Shown in pieces: positions 31,898 to 42,545 of a stretch of DNA of 64,000 nt. Within the stretch, counting starts at the first letter, position 1. Each line of letters starts with the position of its first letter. The position numbers and the translations under genes were made by a program. Source of the stretch: Mixophyes australis (taxonomy: Eukaryota > Chordata > Amphibia > Anura > Limnodynastidae); NCBI GenBank assembly GCA_036250195.1, contig JAVHZZ010000001.1:400448117-400512116 (forward strand), in the 5' to 3' direction. The notes under the pieces were generated by a model. It did no database searches. It saw nothing but the letters and a program-made list of their open reading frames with translations, and had not been told where the DNA came from.

Positions 31898-32515
31898 TGT
31901 TAGGATCTCAGCTACTGATAAGCCTTTAGAACCGAGCTAGTAGAGGTCTTCACCTATAGCAGCTGCCTTTCCCATAAAACTGTACATGTTCGCCAATACT
32001 CGGATGCCCTCAGGACTTATCTCTATGGTAGTCCAAAAATCAGGCAAAGGTCATGGACATATGGACACAGACAAAGAAGCAAAATCCAAAATCCAGGCAA
32101 AAGGTAAAAGGTCAAGGCAACAGGCAATCAGGCAAAGTCCAAGAGTTCAGGCAAGGTGAAAATGAAGAATCAATCAGGACTGTAGAAAAACAAGCAGGTC
32201 AGCCACACACAGGCAGCAGATGCTATAACCAGCAAGGAGACTAAACCCTCCCTGCCTTAAATAGTAGAACTGCCCAATCAAAACTCAGGGCAACAGCCCA
32301 CATAATCAGCCACAAGAGGCTTAATAATTAAACTGATGTGCTTGCGCACACACCTGGCTGTCCAGCTGGCCGAGTCGCGGCAGTGAAACGAAGAGTATCT
32401 CGGCAGTTGCCATGGTGATGACCAGACGAGAACCAGAAGTGACATCTTGGTCATCATTACAACGGCCGAGACGCAGTCTGAGATGAGCCGCCCCAGTTCG
32501 TGACAGTACCCTTCC
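31898..32515 (-). repeat. Gypsy 3' LTR (618 bp)
   Basis: Plus-strand view: starts TGTTAGGATCTCAG, ends GTTCGTGACA. In element orientation it begins TGTCACGAAC. It is preceded on the minus strand by a polypurine tract (AAGGGAAGGGTAC, inverse at 32516-32528). It contains a 227-bp segment that the 5' LTR lacks. Confidence 0.92.
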
Positions 32516-32528
32516 CTTGAGGAGTGGT
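32516..32528 (-). promoter_or_regulatory. Gypsy polypurine tract
   Basis: On the minus strand AAGGGAAGGGTAC lies directly before the 3' LTR, the expected place for plus-strand cDNA priming. Confidence 0.7.
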
Positions 32529-32782
32529 CAAGGAACCCTGACATCCAGGCTTCCCAGGGAACTGTTTATAGAATTCTTTATGGAGTTTATCAGCATGCAG
32601 GCGTCTGAATATTCTTCTAGGCCATAGCCCTTCCAATGTACCAGGAAATGGATTTGCCCTTGGACCTTCTCAGAATCAAGGATTTTTTCCACAATATATT
32701 TATAAAATCCATGCACCTTCACTGACTGAGGATTTCGTGGCTCATAGAACCTGAACTTAATAGACAAGGCAACAGGTTTCAA
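32528..32782 (-). pseudogene. Gypsy integrase C-terminal chromodomain
   Basis: The frame contains KYIVEKILDSEKVQGQIHFL and VHWKGYGLEEYSD, a canonical chromodomain (aromatic Y, then W-K-G-Y). In chromoviruses this tethers the integrase to modified histone tails. The usual W-E-P that follows is altered (YSDACMLI). The frame is open for about 84 residues. Confidence 0.85.
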
Positions 32783-32952
32783 GAGAGAACAATGGAACGT
32801 ATTTGGGATTCTTAATGAAGGTGAAAGTTTTGGCCTAAAGGCAATGGAATTAACCTTTTTGATTATGGCAAAAGGTCCAATGAATCTAGGTCCAAGTTTT
32901 TTGCATGGTTGTTTGAGCTAAATATTCTGGGTGGAAAGCCAGACTTTGTCAC

Positions 32953-33830
32953 CTACTTGAGAGAACAGTTCTTGCGATGGTGGTCTGCAAAATATTTTGA
33001 TCGAAAAGAGGCCTGGCGCAATGCGGAGTAGACCTTTTTCCAGATAGTTCTTAGGCGGGAGACCGTAGGATGTATACCAGGCAAGGCAGAAGGAGAAATG
33101 GATGATACAGAGTTAGCCCTGGCATGAGAAGGCATAATTACAAAAGAATGGAGACATGTGGCCCAGGGGAGCAAGGACGCCCAATTGTTATGAAATTTGG
33201 AGATGTATAAACGGAGGAATTGTTCCAATGATTGGTTGACTCTGTCCATTAGACTGTGGATGGTATGCAGATAATGATAAGCTGATGTTGATGCCAAGGA
33301 GTGTACAGAAAGATCTCCAGAATTAGGCATTAAATTGCGAGCCACGGTAGGAAACAATGTCTTCAGGCAGACCGTGAAGGTGAAAGATATGCCGGACAAA
33401 TAATAGAGCCAAGGTTTGAGCAATGGGCAGCTTGTCCAAGGGAACAACATGTGCCATTTTACTGAATCTATCCACCATCACCCAGATGGTGGTGTCTCAG
33501 GATGACCAAGGGAAGTCTACAATGAAGTCCATTGAGAGATGTGATCAAGGTTTAGTTGGACTAGGCCAGTGTTGACTAACCTGTGACACTCCAGGTGCTG
33601 TGAAACTACAAGTCCCAACTTACACTTCCAGCAATAAGCTGCTATATATTGGCAAAGCATGCTGGGACTTATAGTTTCACAACACTTGGAGTGTCACAGG
33701 TTAGCCAACACTGGACTAGGATAGGGCATAAGTTGACCCGAAGAAAAACTTCTGACAGATTTATTTCTGGCACAACGTTCACAGGAAAGAACAAAATCTT
33801 TGACATTGGAGAACATGGAAGGTCAACAGA
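32953..33830 (-). pseudogene. Gypsy integrase core, interrupted
   Basis: The zinc-binding segment (ending near 33730 in a CARNKS-like context) and the DDE core are recognisable across frames. A MITE at 33567-33713 splits them. The first catalytic Asp lies in MDFIVDFPW (about 33530), then [11 protein letters not shown], and further on NGQTEQSLEQF-like text near 33220, where the aligned frame has become DRVNQSLEQF. Internal stops are present. Confidence 0.75.
33567..33713. mobile_element. hAT-type MITE, 147 bp, nested in the Gypsy integrase
   Basis: CAGTGTTGACTAACCTGTGA at the left and its inverse TCACAGGTTAGCCAACACTG at the right form a near-complete palindrome. It is flanked by GACTAGGC (33559-33566) and GACTAGGA (33714-33721), an 8-bp duplication with one mismatch, as expected for hAT elements. 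Confidence 0.88.
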
Positions 33831-33989
33831 CAGTGCGAGAAAGGATTTCGGTAGTTTTGGAAATTCCTGGATGTTCAGTAGTTTCACTTTCATGGGCTTC
33901 AGTTAGTACCACTTTCCTGAGATGGACAGGCACAAACAGTCGGTCTTTAGAGGTCTCTGGAGGTGCCAGTTTTTGATAACATTGAATAT

Positions 33990-34593
33990 TTTCCCCAAGA
34001 TTTTGGGTTAATCCGACATGAATTAAAGTAGGAGGAATGATAGAGAGATGTTCTGCCGGTGGGGAATGACAGAAGATGAAACTCCGGGAAAGCACGGCAG
34101 CTTTAATGTTTTTAGAACCTGATCGATAAGAAATGATAAACCTGAAACGAGTAAAAGTTAAAGCCCAACGAGCCTGTCTGGGATTCAGACGTTTAGCAGA
34201 TTCAATAAACGACAAATTCTTGTGATCTGTAATAACAGAAATTGTGTGCACTGCCCCTTCCAGCCAATGTCGCCATTTTTCAAATGCCCAATCAATGGCT
34301 AAAAGTTCATGGTTGCCCACGTCATAGTTAGCTGCGGCAGTGGAGAATTATCGGGAGAAATAGGCACATGGATGCATTTTATGGTCACAGGGGTCTCTCT
34401 GAGACAATATGGCTCCTGCACCTATATCAGAGACATCTACCTCCACCACAAAAGGTAGATTCGGATTAGGGTGCCTCAGGATAGGAGCAGAAATTAATGC
34501 AGCTTTCAGAGCCTTGAATGAGTTAATTGCATTGGCAGTCCAATTAACGGTATCAGCTCCTTTGCAGGTTAGGGCAGTTATCGGTGCTACCAA
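33990..34593 (-). pseudogene. Gypsy RNase H
   Basis: Frames include [19 protein letters not shown] (first catalytic Asp), then NHELLAIDWAFEKWRHWLEG (catalytic Glu region), then SVITDHKNLSFIESAKRLN (third Asp in T-D-H-K-N-L). A stop near 34347 separates the halves. The order and wording are typical of Ty3/Gypsy. Confidence 0.85.
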
Positions 34594-34678
34594 ATCTGAA
34601 AATAAATAAATCTCAGATAATAATTTGTAAAGCCCAGAAACCTTTGTATGGCCTTAAGATTGATTGGCCGTACCCAAT

Positions 34679-34683
34679 CTAAT
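34679..34683. repeat. Target-site duplication CTAAT of the nested solo LTR (left copy)
   Basis: CTAAT at 34679-34683 is repeated at 36296-36300 on the other side of the solo LTR. Confidence 0.9.
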
Positions 34684-36295
34684 TGTCACGGGCACTAGGA
34701 GTTTTACCCAGAATTCACCAGGTGTAGCTACACTTACCAGAAGTGCGGACCTCTGGATAGTATGGTGAATTAGTGGAACCATACAGTAGAATAAAGGAAA
34801 GGAATGTCAATAGTATAAATGCTGAGTCTTGGCACCGTGGAAGTGTGATGGTACAGCAGTTTAGTGAACAGGATAAAATGAGGAAAGAGTCCAAGTGCCT
34901 TAGCATGCAGGTAGCATATAGCAGGCCAGTACTTGATAACTGGATAACGTTAGGCAAAGACCAATCAACAATATAGTAGAAGAGTCAGCAACTTGCAGCT
35001 ACAATACAGAGGCACTTGTAGACTTAAGTCCAGCTAATAGGTACCATATAGAGTAGTAGCTATATCACAAGGAAACATGAATGGTCTACAGCTGGTAAAT
35101 TTCACCATGAATATGTAGAGAAGTCTTGTCCAGCACAGGTGTGTAACAGAATAGCGTGAGTGGTCTGCAATTGGCAAGTTGTACCACTGATGTGAAGGGA
35201 AGACTTGTCCAGGCGCAGGCATGGAACGGAGTAACGTGAGTGGTCTGCAATAGGCAAGTTTTACCACTGATGTGTAGAGAAGACTTGTCCAGGTGCAGGC
35301 ATGGAACGGAGTAACGTGAGTGGTCTTCAATAGGCAAGTTGTACCACTGATGTGAAGGGAAGACTTGTCCAGGTGCAGGCATGTAACGGAGCAACGTGAG
35401 TGGTCTGCAATGGGCAAATTGTACCACTGATGTGAAGAGAAGACTTGTCCAGGAGCAGGCGTGGAACGGAGTAACGTGAGTGGTCTGCAATAGGCAAGTT
35501 GTACCACTGATGTGAAGGGAAGACTTGTCCAGGTGCAGGCATGTAACGGAGCAACGTGAGTGGTCTGCAATAGGCAAGTTGTACCACTTATGTATAGAGG
35601 AGACTTGTCCAGGAGCAGGCAGGTAACGGAGGTAGCGAGAGTAGTCTGCAATAGAAAAGTTGTACCACTGATGTATAGAGGAGACTTGTCCAGGAGCAGG
35701 CAGGTAACGGAGGTAGGGAGAGTAGTCTGCAGCGGATAAGTTCTACTACCGATGTGGAGAGGAGACTTGTCCAGAAGCAGGCAGGCAACGGAGGTAGCGA
35801 GAGTAGTCTGCAGCGGATAAGTTCTACTACCGATGTGGAGAGAAGACTTGTCCAGAAGCAGGCAGGTAACGGAGGTAGAGAGAGTAGTCTGCAGCGGGTA
35901 AGTTCTACTACCGATGTGGAGAGAAGACTTGTCTAGAAGCAGGCAGGTAACGGAGGTTGCGAGAGTAGTCTGCAGCGGGTAAGTTCTACTACCGATGTGG
36001 AGAGGAGACTTGTCCATGAGCAAACGGATAGCACGAGCAGAAACAGGAAACACCTCAGAGTCTCAAGGAATGATAACCAAGAACAGGCAAAGGTAATAGG
36101 GCAACAGGTGCCTTAAGTACTGAAAGGTGATTAATTAACCAATTAGACTAGAGGCGAGGTATTAACAGTTCAGGGTTTCTGCACATGCGCAATCTTAGTC
36201 AAGATGGTGGACGGCCGCGGCTCAGGAGAGGCGCCGGCAGGAGCGAGAGAGACCCATGTCCCAACCTAGAGGCACAAAGAGTCCGGTGAGTGACA
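34684..36295. mobile_element. Solo LTR of another retrotransposon, 1612 bp, nested in the Gypsy RT
   Basis: It begins TGTCACGGGCACTAGGAG, ends CCGGTGAGTGACA (TG...CA), and is flanked by perfect CTAAT copies. No coding region exists inside, so it is a solo LTR left by LTR-LTR recombination, or a short non-coding LTR element. Removing it and one CTAAT copy leaves the host Gypsy RT frame continuous, which proves the insertion. More than half of it is an 80-bp tandem array. The family was not identified. Confidence 0.88.
35082..36030. repeat. 80-bp minisatellite inside the solo LTR, about 12 copies
   Basis: Units start TGGTCTGCAATAGGCAAG (35161, 35241, 35321, 35401, 35481, 35561) and contain AGACTTGTCCAGG and GGAGTAACGTGAG. 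From about 35640 they switch to a second variant, AGTCTGCAGCGG and TTCTACTACCGATGTGG. Because 80 is not a multiple of three, all three minus-strand frames cycle through the repeat and give long spurious ORFs (up to 339 codons). Confidence 0.95.
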
Positions 36296-36300
36296 CTAAT

Positions 36301-37083
36301 ATTGCCTGAACCTTACTAGGCTCCATGGAGAAGCCAGAAAAGGAAATCACATATCCAGAAAACGACACCTTTTGGGCTTCAAATTCACATTTTTTCATCT
36401 TAGCGAAAAGTTGGTTTTCTCTGAATTTTAAAATAACTTGCTTAACATGGAGAGACTGAGAATAGATTAGGATATCATCCAGGTATACTACAACGGATCG
36501 ACCCAGAAATTCACGGAGGACATCATTGATTGGATCGTGGAAAACCGCGGGGGCATTACATAGATCAAACTACCAAATTCTCATAATGGCCTGAGTGGGT
36601 GTTAAAGGCGGTCTTCCATTCGTCACCTTTCCAGATGCATACAAGGATATATCGTAGATCAATCATAGTGAACACAGTAGCACCCCAGAGCTGGTCAAAG
36701 AGAACAGATATGAGCGGAAGGGGATAGGTGTTCTTTATGGTGATCTTATTTAGGCCGCGAAAGTCTATGCAAGGCCGAAGTATTCCATCCTTGTTGGAAA
36801 CAAAGATGAATCCCGCTCCCAGAGAGGTCATAGAGGGCCTGATGAAACCCTGCTAAAGGTTCTCCTTCAAGTACTCTTCCATGGCCTGGGTTTCAGGTAT
36901 AGAAAGCGAGTACAACCTTCCCTTTGGTAATTTGGTGCCAGGTACTAAATCTATGGCACAGTCATAATCGCGATGAGGAGGCAAGGTATCAGCAGTTCTT
37001 TTGGAGAATACATCTCGGAAATCTTGATATGGCAGAGGTAACTGATCCGGCAGAAGTTGTATCAACCGAAAAGGCAGAGACAA
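36301..37083 (-). pseudogene. Gypsy reverse transcriptase
   Basis: The block from 37083 leftward gives [11 protein letters not shown], then a stop near 36853, then [20 protein letters not shown], then the catalytic Asp in TVFTMIDLR. After another stop the YLDD box follows at 36474-36485, then the thumb to 36301. The thumb then jumps across the solo LTR to 34678. At least two stops disable it. Confidence 0.88.
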
Positions 37084-37229
37084 ACAGGATGATGCACAAG
37101 TAGAAGCCCACTGAACAATCTTTCCTTTACTCCAATTAATGACTGGGTTATGAAGCTGAAGTCAGGGGTGCCCCAGGATTAAAGAAACAGAACGACACTT
37201 GATGAGATAGCAAGATAAATACTCAGAAT

Positions 37230-37440
37230 GCAAAGGAAGTATATGAGAGCAAATTTAATGTCCAAAAAGTTCCCAGCGGCACCACTGTTTAGGAAGGAAG
37301 CTGGAACCAAAAGAGCATTTTTGGAAGATATGATCTGTAGACCTAGACAAACCTCTTTCTCTAGGTCTGCCCTTTTCCCGACATTTTAGAAAAGGAGCGG
37401 AGAAGGTGACCTTTGTTGCCACAATATAAACAACGGCCCA
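37230..37440 (-). pseudogene. Gypsy nucleocapsid zinc knuckle and protease remnant
   Basis: A zinc knuckle [14 protein letters not shown] (about 37395-37436) has the final Cys replaced by Phe. Downstream, NSGAAGNF (about 37266-37289) is the protease active site, normally D-S-G, with catalytic Asp changed to Asn. Both changes predict loss of function. Confidence 0.75.
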
Positions 37441-37485
37441 AGGTACGTCTCCTTGTTCTCTCCTCCTGAGATAGATGATAAACCC

Positions 37486-37737
37486 CTAACTGCATAGGTT
37501 CTTTAGGTTCCATTGGAGGGGGAGATGAGAAAAGAAGTATAATGGATGAGGAAGTCTCTCTCTCTCTCTTTGATTTAGTTTGGGCTCAACCGCCGGAGCC
37601 TCAGTAGTCTGTAAGAGTCTAGAGGCCTCCTCTTGTGCAGATAAATGGTGCAACAATCCCTGTACCATCTGGGACAGAGTCTGGATCTGACCAGTGAACA
37701 CATGTGCTGGAGTAGGATTAATCCTAGTCTTATCCAT
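37486..37737 (-). pseudogene. Gypsy gag N-terminus, capsid region deleted
   Basis: The ATG at 37737 opens MDKTRINPTPAHVFTGQIQT and then a coiled HHLSAQEEASRLLQ stretch. Only about 80 residues separate it from the EPMQLG context that precedes the zinc knuckle, where several hundred would be expected. The capsid domain has been deleted. Confidence 0.7.
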
Positions 37738-37778
37738 CAGGCCAGTTCTTCCCAGGATTTCTTTATGGCCGGTTATAA

Positions 37779-38169
37779 TGTTAGGATCGCAGCTACTGAT
37801 AAGCCTTTAGAACTGAGTCAAAATTAATCAAGACTGTAGGATAACAAGCAGATCAGCAACACACAGGCAACGAACGCTATAACCGTCAGGGAGACTAAGC
37901 CCTCCCTGCCTTTAAATAGTAGAACTGCCCAATCAGAATACTGAGCAATAGCCCACATAATCAGCCACAGGAGGCTGAATAATTAAACCGATGTGCCTGG
38001 GCACGCACCCGGCTGCCCAGCTGGCTGGGTCGCAGCGGTGAAGCGAAAAGCGTCCCGGGCCTTTCCATGGTGACGGCCGGAACGAGAACTGGAAATGACG
38101 TTCCGGTCGTCATGATGACGGCCGGGAAGCAGTCTGGAAAACTGAGAGAACCGACACTGGCTCATGACA
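37779..38169 (-). repeat. Gypsy 5' LTR (391 bp, internally deleted)
   Basis: It starts TGTTAGGATCGCAG and ends GGCTCATGACA in plus-strand view. It matches the other LTR throughout, except for a 227-bp gap after CTTTAGAACTGAG. The two LTRs differ at many single bases, so the insertion is old. Confidence 0.92.
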
Positions 38170-38174
38170 CTTGT

Positions 38175-38986
38175 CAAGTACATAGTGCAGGATTATTCAT
38201 TTGACCATATCACTCTCTGCTCGGTAGTCCAATTCTGGTCCTTTTTGCACTACAGAACTTGCAAATGTGCATTGCTAAACTGGTGAGCTGTTTATGCACT
38301 GGACTATGATAACCTGTTCTCAGATCATTTTTGATGTGAAGTTATCGTCAGGCAGCTTTTGATGAATGAAACTGGTTGCCCTCGCTACAGGTTGAAATTT
38401 GCATTCGATTGAACTACCATTAATCACTTGCTTTGGCTTGTATTTTGATTTAATGTACAGATATCACTATCCTGGAGTATATGCTTTCTTTACGCCACTT
38501 TAGAGCTATCATTGGCACTAAAGCACCTGCCAAATGTGCCCCACACCTCCCCTTTTCAATAAGGTATCCTTTTACAACAACAATAGACATAATTTGGGAT
38601 ACCAGGGTAGTGCAGCATTTTTATAAATGACCCTTACCAGGCTCAGATATCATGATCTTAATTAACATAGGAGCCAGTGTGAAAGCCTTTGCTGGCTCCT
38701 ATACGCCATTCTTCAACAAATTGCAATTTTCCACCAACCTTCAGTGGAACATACTCCTGAAAAGTGCATTCAAAATAGGATGAGTGTGGCCTTGTGCCCC
38801 CCACTGTGTTCTATCATTTTAAAGCCATGTTTAAAATTTTAGAATGTGACATAATTTCTTATGTGTTATTGTGCACAATAGATTTACACTACAATGGAAA
38901 CAAATGTAAAACATGTCTAAAGCATGCTTCAGTTTTCATGCGGTCTTACTCATTCTACCAATGCATAAGTGTGAATGCATCTTTAT
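38175..38986. other. No gene recognised
   Basis: Unique-looking AT-rich DNA. Short ORFs only. Confidence 0.35.
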
Positions 38987-39328
38987 GGGCAGCACGGTGG
39001 CTTAGTGGTTAGCACTCCTGCCTCACAGCGCTGAGGTCATAAGTTCAATTCCCGTCCATGACCTTATCTGTGTGGAGTTTGTATGTTCTCCCCGTGTTTG
39101 CTTGCGTGGGTTTCCTCCGGGTGCTCCGGTTTCCTCCCACCCTCCAAAAACATACTGATAAGTTAATTGGCTGCTATCAAAATTGACCCTAGTCTGTGTA
39201 TGTTAGGGAATTTAGACTGTAAGCTCCAATGGGGCAGGGACTGATGTGAATGAGTTCTCTGTACAGCGCTGCGGAATCAGTTGGCGCTATATAAATAAAT
39301 GGTGATGATGATGATGATGATGATGATA
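38987..39328 (+). mobile_element. tRNA-derived SINE, full length, with L2-like tail
   Basis: The head GGGCAGCACGG leads to an A box TGGCTTAGTGG (38998-39008) and a B box GTTCAATTCCC (39043-39053), the RNA polymerase III promoter layout of a tRNA-derived SINE. The body follows, then CTGTACAGCGCTGCGGAATC, then GGCGCTATATAAATAAATGG and a (GAT)n tail. The last 60 bp resemble the 3' end of the L2 LINE at 49891. Confidence 0.9.
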
Positions 39329-39599
39329 TAGACATAAAGGGTTACAAACTTTGCTGTTTACTTGGGGTAAATTGATACACAGTATGGTTATCTATGAAAC
39401 ATTTACAAGTATAACCATGTACACAATGCATAACAGGTGGGTTACATACAACATGTAGCCAGAACATTACAGATTCAGTTTACAGCCAATTGCAAGATGT
39501 CATGCTGCTGCCTCAGCTAATGACGTCCTATTCACAATTAATAAATTGGTATCTTTCAGCGCTAGCTTCATGAGATCCATTCTAAGTAGGGCACTAAAT

Positions 39600-39778
39600 G
39601 TGGAGTTTCAATGTTGCCCCTGTGTTTACGTGGGTGTCCTTCAAGGCCACCAGTTTCCTCATTTAGTCATCTGATGAAATTGACCCTGTTGTGTTTGGTC
39701 ATAGAAGGTTTAGACTGTAAGCTCCATCCTGGAAAGCACTAACATGAATGATTAAACATTTTCTGTAAAGTGCTGCTT
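39600..39778 (+). mobile_element. Diverged SINE fragment
   Basis: It carries the same body phrases as the SINE at 38987 (TGGAGTTT, GTGTTTACGTGGGTGTCC, TTTAGACTGTAAGCTCC) with many changes and no head. Confidence 0.6.
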
Positions 39779-39794
39779 GACATGTTTGTGTTTT

Positions 39795-39802
39795 ACACAC
39801 AT

Positions 39803-39865
<63 letters not shown>
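39795..39865. repeat. (CA)n(TA)n compound microsatellite
   Basis: CACACA runs into TATATA over about 70 bp. Confidence 0.95.
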
Positions 39866-39867
<2 letters not shown>

Positions 39868-40605
39868 GTCATTTTTATTTTAATTTGTTTTCCACAAGAC
39901 AATTGCAATAAAACTAACTTGATAGAGGTATTACAATAGGTAACCACATTCTCTCAGCACTCTTGTAAGTACTTTATTGAGATTTCCAATTACTTCATTT
40001 TCAAAAATAGAGCTGGACTCTAGGTAGGCTCTCTGACTCCATCAATAACCTTCATGCATCAGTGATTTTAATGAATGTTAGGAAATAACTGTGGTAACAT
40101 GAAGATCAATGAATTTAATTTTAATGTTATTTTAATAAGGATTTGCTTCTAAGCCCTGATGAATTTTCCTGCTGTAGTAAGTTAGGGCATCATTCTCTTC
40201 TTTGCCATCACTGTGTTTGGATTGTCTTGTATTTACAGTACCTCTTGTTATGGTTACATTACAACTTATAAAGTATGGCTTGATTTCTTTGTGGTTATTT
40301 TGGATCTAGCAGTATTAGATTCATAGGAGCAGAGTTCACATTCTACAGTTATACCTTTGTAAATTAGGAAAGTTAGACTTTTGTTTAAAGACTTCACATG
40401 TGTCAATTTTGTACCCAGTAAAGTATGTCACTTTTATTCTTTTACTAGCTGTAGCAATAATTTACCTTTGTATCTCTTTGGTGTACCCATTTAAAGACCC
40501 TCCCTTAGTTTAGTTATTTCCCCAAATTCTGTTTAATAACCGAATACATATTAATATTAATAATCCTATGTCTTGGCTACCTGAGCTGTCATCATAATTA
40601 TTATT

Positions 40606-40663
<58 letters not shown>

Positions 40664-41440
40664 ATTGCATCATGACACGTGGCGTACTAATCACAATCGC
40701 ACAGTAAGACAATAGTGATTAATTTGATTTACTTCATCCAATTATTTGACTTTCTCACCTATGTCTGCCTCTGTTTCCAACATAGAGATGCCTTTTAATA
40801 ATGGGACTTTGAAACCTGGTGATTGTACCTGCATGGCAGGGTAGAGTTGTCACACTAAGGAGTAGCGTTATGGCCTGATATTTTATAACCAATTTCTTTA
40901 AAAAGAAATTCTATTATGTATATATAGATCTACTTATTACATTTGTGCATATATTATTTTTTCAAATAATGATTAATCCCCAAGTTGTATAAATTAATTC
41001 AAAAAAACCACACAGATTTAGAACAATAATCAGCAGATAAATGTGTATATAGATGTTTATTTTTAATAGACTAACCCCATATGTAAAAATAAAATTAGCA
41101 CTTCATTGTTTAAGAATAGTGTCACAAAAAAATTGATGCATATATATCATAGAATTCACATTTTAATTATTTTAAATTTTGTACAAAATAATATTCATAA
41201 TATATAAAAGAAAGATCTTCAGGGCCACCATCTTGGTATGTTTCATTCCTAAAAATCTGTTAAATGCCTTTGGCGCAAATTCAGACTTAAAAAGAAACAA
41301 GAATTGTGCTTGCAAAGACTCTTAGGCCGGTCATCATTAGTGAATGATTTTCTGGCTTCAAAAAAGTAAAATCTAGAACAAATGAAAGTGAACTGTGACA
41401 CCAGAAGCTGGAAGTCAATATCCTCAGTCTCCGGGTGATT
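39866..41440. other. AT-rich DNA with a (TA)n tract, no gene
   Basis: A second (TA)n microsatellite lies at about 40606-40660. Nothing coding was recognised. Confidence 0.4.
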
Positions 41441-41621
41441 TACCGTATTACTTTGATTATAAAACGCACCTTTTTCCCCATATAAAGTACTCTAAAATGG
41501 GGTGCGTCTTAGAATAGCGGGTGCCTCTTTAGCGTTTTTTTTTATTCATAGGACTCATTCTCAGTCATTCTCAGTGTGCATCTTACAATCGATGGCATCT
41601 TAGAATTGAACAAATACGGTA
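41441..41621. mobile_element. Foldback MITE (TACCGTATT...AATACGGTA)
   Basis: TACCGTATTACTTTGATTAT at the left and AATACGGTA at the right are inverted. Internal AAAACGCACC, GGTGCGTCTTAGAAT and CATCTTAGAATTGAAC blocks belong to a widely dispersed vertebrate repeat whose text reads as 'ATAAAACGCACC'. Superfamily not assigned. Confidence 0.65.
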
Positions 41622-41808
41622 TCTCCCATGTAAAATGAAAAAAAAAAAGAAATGTGTATAATGCCATTTCAAAAAGCCAACAGCAATAGTGAAACCGTGA
41701 TATGCCCACCTTATACACATCTTGGTAGTAAGCCATATCAAATAATATAAAACAACTTCAATGTCTTTAGTTCCAACAGACAATTTTTTCCTATTTCTAA
41801 AACATAAA

Positions 41809-41830
41809 GGGCCTGAGTCATCAAGGGACG
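41809..41830 (+). repeat. Harbinger left terminal inverted repeat
   Basis: GGGCCTGAGTCATCAAGG and four more bases. Immediately inside, GGGACGTATGTCCC is a short palindrome. Confidence 0.9.
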
Positions 41831-42223
41831 TATGTCCCTTTTCAGCGCGTAGCGAACGCCAAAGTTTAGTGCGCATGCTCGGTTGCCGGGTCAGTTTACT
41901 TTCGAGAACGCAAAAACTGTACGGCCGCGATCGTAAAACCCATTTGCAACGAGCTACGAGTTCTGGGCGGGAACAGGGAGGTTGAGGGGCGTGGTGCCGT
42001 AGTCAATTTCTCATAGGGGCGTTCCCGTCTAACTACGTCCAAGTCATAGTGGTGCGAACGCAGCTGATCGCGTTTGTGGTGGCGTACGCTGTGCGCCTGC
42101 CAAGGGTCTACTTTATCTCTCAGATCTAAACCACGAGCACACACAACTTATCCGAAGGAACGCCCATTTGATCAGGACGCATGCAGACCCTTACCTGCAT
42201 ACTCTCTGCTAATTAACCACTGC

Positions 42224-42229
42224 TATAAA
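42224..42229 (+). promoter_or_regulatory. TATA box of the transposase gene
   Basis: TATAAA in the context CACTGCTATAAAGCTCGGC, about 560 bp before the start codon and upstream of the non-coding leader exons. It is the only good TATA in this part of the element. Confidence 0.45.
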
Positions 42230-42545
42230 GCTCGGCGTAGATGATGTGCCCTGTTCACTGCTGATTCATTTACTGGTTTGTTTGCATGATATATTTTAAG
42301 ATATTACTATGGTTTCTTTGGTTGATTTGTTTTAACATTTTATTGTTTGAATTGTCTTGGACTTTTTTGTTATTTTGGGTGTTATACTTTGTTTCAGATA
42401 ATAGTTACAGATAATAGTTTGCTTGTATTGGGCTGTGTAGTACTTTGTAGATTATTTTTATCTTTTGTTTACTTTATTTTTTCTTTTTTAGTTTCCCATT
42501 CACAATTGTTTGCAAGTGAACAGGATAATCCTGCTCCATTTTGAG

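Larger units (their letters stand above)
31898..38169 (-). mobile_element. Chromodomain Ty3/Gypsy LTR retrotransposon, inactive, with two nested insertions
   Basis: The element is bounded by LTRs with TGTTAG...TGACA ends (plus-strand view) and a perfect 5-bp duplication, CTTGT at 31893-31897 and 38170-38174. Minus-strand gene order is gag remnant, CCHC, protease, RT, RNase H, integrase, chromodomain, polypurine tract, LTR: a Ty3/Gypsy chromovirus layout. It is interrupted by a solo LTR (34684-36295) and a hAT MITE (33567-33713). Missing capsid, a protease active-site change and several stops mean it cannot move by itself. Confidence 0.93.

Noticed and set aside
35034..36053. 339-codon minus-strand ORF and its overlapping companions
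   Set aside because: The translation is an 80-bp repeat read in rotating frames inside a solo LTR. No start context, splice signals or domain; purely a by-product of the minisatellite.
38998..39053. tRNA gene suggested by A and B boxes
   Set aside because: The boxes belong to a tRNA-derived SINE. No anticodon stem or acceptor pairing was visible and the same text recurs at 28469 and 59994.
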